Shown here: piece after piece, positions 60,990-64,000 of the stretch
Numbering within the stretch: the first letter of the stretch is position 1
Layout of the letters: every line of letters begins with the position of its first letter
Assembly: GCA_021229015.1 (NCBI GenBank)
Contig: CM037789.1
Location: 42,398,377 to 42,462,376 of the forward strand
Reading direction: 5' to 3'
Length of the DNA stretch: 64,000 nucleotides
DNA from: Solen grandis
Lineage: Eukaryota; Mollusca; Bivalvia; Adapedonta; Solenidae
Notes under the pieces: generated by a model
What the model was told of the DNA's origin: nothing
Databases searched by the model: none
The model's input: the letters and a program-made list of their open reading frames with translations, nothing else
Made by a program: the position numbers and the translations under genes

Positions 60990-61490
60990 GCGGTCAGCTT
61001 GACTTTTTTCAGTCTTCATTGGATTGCTTCAATATTTGGGCAGTTGCTTAAGTGGGTGAACCTTTACATTATGCAGTTGAATCTGTAACTTTGATCTTTG
61101 ACTAAGTTTTGATAAAAAAGCGGAATTTTGACAAGTGTACATTTTGGTTAATTTGCTATATATAGCATCTATGTGCTTTCACTGGTTGCTTCAGTATTTG
61201 GACAATTGCTTAAGTGGATGGACCGCTTTATTATGCAGTTGACCTTGACCTTGATCTACTTTTGATGATAAAAGCCCGAAAAAAAATCCATAATACCACC
61301 AGGTCTTGTTTTTACTTTTCTTGATTAACATTTTGCTTTGGTTAACTTGAAAGATATGTTTTTTACTTCTTAAATTTAAAAATATCGATGATATAAAAAA
61401 TAGTTTGTATAAGAACGGTGCAGCTTTAGGATATTGATATTCATTAGATTTGCAAATTTTAACCACTATATTCAAGGTTTCCAATTCGTT
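60990..61490. other. 3' flank of the secreted-protein gene
   Basis: A weak duplication: CAATATTTGGGCAGTTGCTTAA at about 61029 and CAGTATTTGGACAATTGCTT at about 61191, followed by TATGCAGTTGA. No gene is seen. Confidence 0.45.
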
Positions 61491-61495
61491 TTTTT

Positions 61496-62341
61496 TTTAG
61501 CTCACCTGAGCACGAAGTGCTCAAGGTGCGCTTTTGTGATCACCCTGCGTCTGTCGTCAACAATTTACTTTAAACGACATCTCCTCTGAAACCGATGGGC
61601 ATAATTTGATTAAATTTGGCAGGGATGTTCCTTGGGTTAACCTCCACAAAAGTTGCTAAAATAAAATTGATCCATGTGGAACTCTGGTTGCCATGGCAAC
61701 GAAAAGAAAAAAATATGAAAACTTTAAAAATCATCTCCTTCAAAACTATTGGCCAGATTTCAAAATATTTTGGTACAGGTGTTTCTTGGGTAACTCTCTA
61801 GCAAGATTTCTAAAATAATTCCGATCTGGAAAAAAACATGGCCGCCAGGGGCGGGGCTAATTTGCCTTATATATGTATAGTGAAATCTCTATTAATGACA
61901 TCTCCTCTGAAACCGCTGGACAGAATTTGATTAAATTTGGCAGGGATGATCCTTGGGTGAAGCTTCACAAAAGTGACTGTAATTATTCCGATCTATAAAA
62001 AACATGGCTGCCAGAGGCAGGGCTAATTTGCCTTATATGTATATAGTGAAATCTTTAAACGACATCTCCTCTGAGACCGCTGGATAAAATTTGATTATAT
62101 TTGGCAGGGATGATCCTTGGGTGAAGCTTCAAAGAATTTGCTAAACTGATTATTCCGATCCGTAAAAAAACATGGCCGCCAGGGGCGGGGCTAATTTGCC
62201 TTATATTTATATAGTGAAATCTTTAAACGACATCTCCTCTGAAAAGGCTGGACAGAATTTTATTATATTTGGCAGGGATGATCCTTGGGTGAAGCTTCAC
62301 AAAAGTTGCTAAACTGATTATTCCGATCCGTAAACAAAACA
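61496..62341 (-). repeat. Family A element with about 165-bp units, cut by gap
   Basis: The 3' hairpin AGCTCACCTGAGCACGAAGT, GCTC is at 61499 (inverted relative to 5619). Units with GGCAGGGATGATCCTTGGGT recur at about 61938, 62103 and 62273. The repeat runs into the N run, which probably explains the assembly break. Confidence 0.75.
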
Positions 62342-62441
62342 NNNNNNNNNNNNNNNNNNNNNNNNNNNNNNNNNNNNNNNNNNNNNNNNNNNNNNNNNNN
62401 NNNNNNNNNNNNNNNNNNNNNNNNNNNNNNNNNNNNNNNNN
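62342..62441. other. Assembly gap (100 N)
   Basis: Exactly 100 N, placed inside a tandem-unit element. Confidence 0.97.
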
Positions 62442-62784
62442 AGAACGTCCATTGAAGTCAATCATTATCTGCTGCCAAACATACAATCAGATTTTTTATA
62501 CATATAATATTTGGTATACATAACTATTTATTTACAAAAGAAAAATTATGTAAATAGAATTTTATATTAACCATACAGCCATGATGATATACCTACACTT
62601 GATTCATGATAACCAAATGATCAAGTTATTATTGATTTTAACATACTCAGATGACAGTTTTATTGATTACATCTCCAGACTGATAATTTATTTATTGATT
62701 TTAACAATAACTCCAAGACTGATCAAGTTTATTTATTGATTTTAACAATGATTTTGAAAAATGTTTTTACAACTAATACTAATC

Positions 62785-62902
62785 CCTTTGTTTGACCAGT
62801 AAATGTGCCTGGAAAGGCCATGAAAAATCCTTGCCATAAACCAAGTTCGAAGCCAATTTAAGACCTCTGGATCTGTGATTATGTAACCACGGCGCCCTCA
62901 TA
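62785..62902 (-). repeat. tRNA-related SINE copy
   Basis: CTAATCCCTTTGTTTGACCA, GGCCATGAAAAATCCTTGCC and ACCACGGCGCCCTC match the family at 21495 and 22790. Confidence 0.55.
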
Positions 62903-63282
62903 CTATTCAAGACCCATCATTATGCATACCAACTAGATCAATCACTGAAGGTGAAGAAAACCATCGCTACACCGCCATGGCTCAACAATATGCAAGATAT
63001 TGACCTTTTTGTAAACCAGGACAAATAGAGACGAGAAGGGACAAACATCAGGATTTCTATACAGCTCTTACTTCACTTTGTGAAACTGGGATATAATAGC
63101 ACTCTATGGCTTATTCAACATTCTATGACTTACTTAACACTCTGTGACATATTTAACACTCTAATATGACTTATTTAACACTCTACGACTTTTTCAAACT
63201 AAAAATTTTAACAAGGGTGGTATATCTGAGTGGTAATATTCCTTCAGTGGATACCACTCCTTAACAATTTCAGTGGACGTAC
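62903..63282. other. Probable intron
   Basis: A few degenerate units around 63090-63190 (TATGACTTATTTAACACTCT) look like a minor tandem repeat. No exon is seen. Confidence 0.45.
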
Positions 63283-63378
63283 CTTCTCATTACACAGGTT
63301 GGTCAGTTGGACGACCTTGGACCGCAGGGCCAGAGTTGTGGAGGCAGGTCTGGTTCTAGACTGATCACCTTCTCCAAG
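63283..63378 (-). CDS. Probable internal exon of an unidentified gene
   Basis: The minus strand shows the acceptor TTCCGTCTGCAG and the donor GAGAAG then GTACGT around 96 nt, phase 0, encoding LGEGDQSRTRPASTTLALRS then KVVQLTNLCNEK. GC content and codon use are exon-like compared with the flanks. No domain is recognised; the second half may form a helix. Its downstream exons would lie toward the 62342 gap. It cannot be assigned to the FERM-RasGEF or any other gene here. Confidence 0.5.
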
Positions 63379-63754
63379 CTGCAGACGGAAAACATGAGTT
63401 GTACAGAAACATCCATGTCATAGAACATATATTTTATTCTGTTCTGTTCAAGAAATCTGCACTTGGTGAAAATAAATCCTAAGCTAGAATGCAGTGTAAG
63501 GAAACGTAATCACAAGCAATACACCTAAGAAATGAAAGAACATAGTTATGAATAATAAATTGTATAACAATGCAGACATTACATTTCAAACAAAAATAGT
63601 ATAATGTAATTGCATTAACACACATATCTAGGACGATTTAATTTGGTAATTAAATATCTTGTTAAAAACTATCTGTTAGTATCCCTAATATTAATAATTA
63701 TTAAAGAAATGGACTTTCTAGTCAATTAACTAAAGATATCTCACACCATTACTC

Positions 63755-63930
63755 AATAGGTACCACATAAAGCCTGATCTGCAGAAAGCCAAACTCAATC
63801 CTTACCAAATTTAATTGTAAAATCCTCATTTCCAGACCACTGAGGAGCAGCAAACAGCATAAAACCTGATCTGGTTTTATGCTGTTTGCATAGGTCTTTT
63901 CATGGTTTCCTCTATGAGGGAAAGGGTTAA
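63755..63930. mobile_element. Fold-back MITE, second copy of the 56333 family
   Basis: It contains AATCCTCATTTCCAGACCAC, TGAGGAGCAGCAAACAGCAT, AAAACCTGATCTGGTTTTATGC and ends CTATGAGGGAAAGGGTTAA, matching 56333-56565 in reverse order. Confidence 0.75.
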
Positions 63931-64000
63931 GTAGGAAAAATCAAATCATTCTATGACTGTCTTTGCATTTCATGTTTCAATCTAAGAATCAGTAAATTGT

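Overview
The window is nuclear DNA of an animal, most likely a bivalve mollusc. It is AT-rich, its genes have short exons with GT/AG boundaries separated by long introns, and it is packed with several kinds of dispersed repeat. One kind has internal tandem core units, a GACGG-rich stretch and a palindromic end, an architecture I associate with 'pearl'-type elements of bivalves (recalled, not searched). Species cannot be fixed from the sequence. Two runs of 100 N (12242-12341 and 62342-62441) are assembly gaps.

Layout. (1) 1-12241, minus strand: three consecutive exons (11883-11734, 8474-8189, 2710-2454) join in frame into part of a protein with a talin-like FERM C-lobe followed by the start of a RasGEF catalytic domain. 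The rest lies left of the window and in the first gap. (2) 12416-20169, plus strand: the 3' part of a RIM-binding-protein-like gene (SH3, linker, FN3, acidic stretch, SH3) with two possible last exons and an apparent frameshift in its first visible exon. (3) 24114-46750, minus strand: a complete six-exon THOC3 gene (THO/TREX mRNA export WD40 protein, 320 residues) spread over 22.6 kb because introns 1 and 3 are full of repeats. (4) 50498-60945, plus strand: a complete five-exon gene for a secreted 231-residue protein (signal peptide, PAN/apple-like module, sushi module, two microexons, somatomedin-B-like Cys-rich end). (5) 63283-63378, minus strand: one probable exon of an unidentified gene.

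The rest is introns and spacers. They hold six minisatellite arrays (units of about 41, 57, 54, 38/55, 68 and 46 bp), a 155-bp core-repeat array, nested non-autonomous elements sharing terminal motifs, a 1.26-kb hAT-like element with a perfect 8-bp target duplication, several fold-back MITEs, tRNA-derived SINEs and two LINE reverse-transcriptase 3' remnants. The genes show no functional link to one another.

The observations most worth checking are: a minisatellite whose unit contains the 3' splice site of the FERM exon; the clustering of arrays just upstream of acceptors; the unusual domain combinations; the frameshift at a TGA; a large inverted duplication inside THOC3 intron 3; and the first gap, into which two divergent genes both lose their 5' ends.
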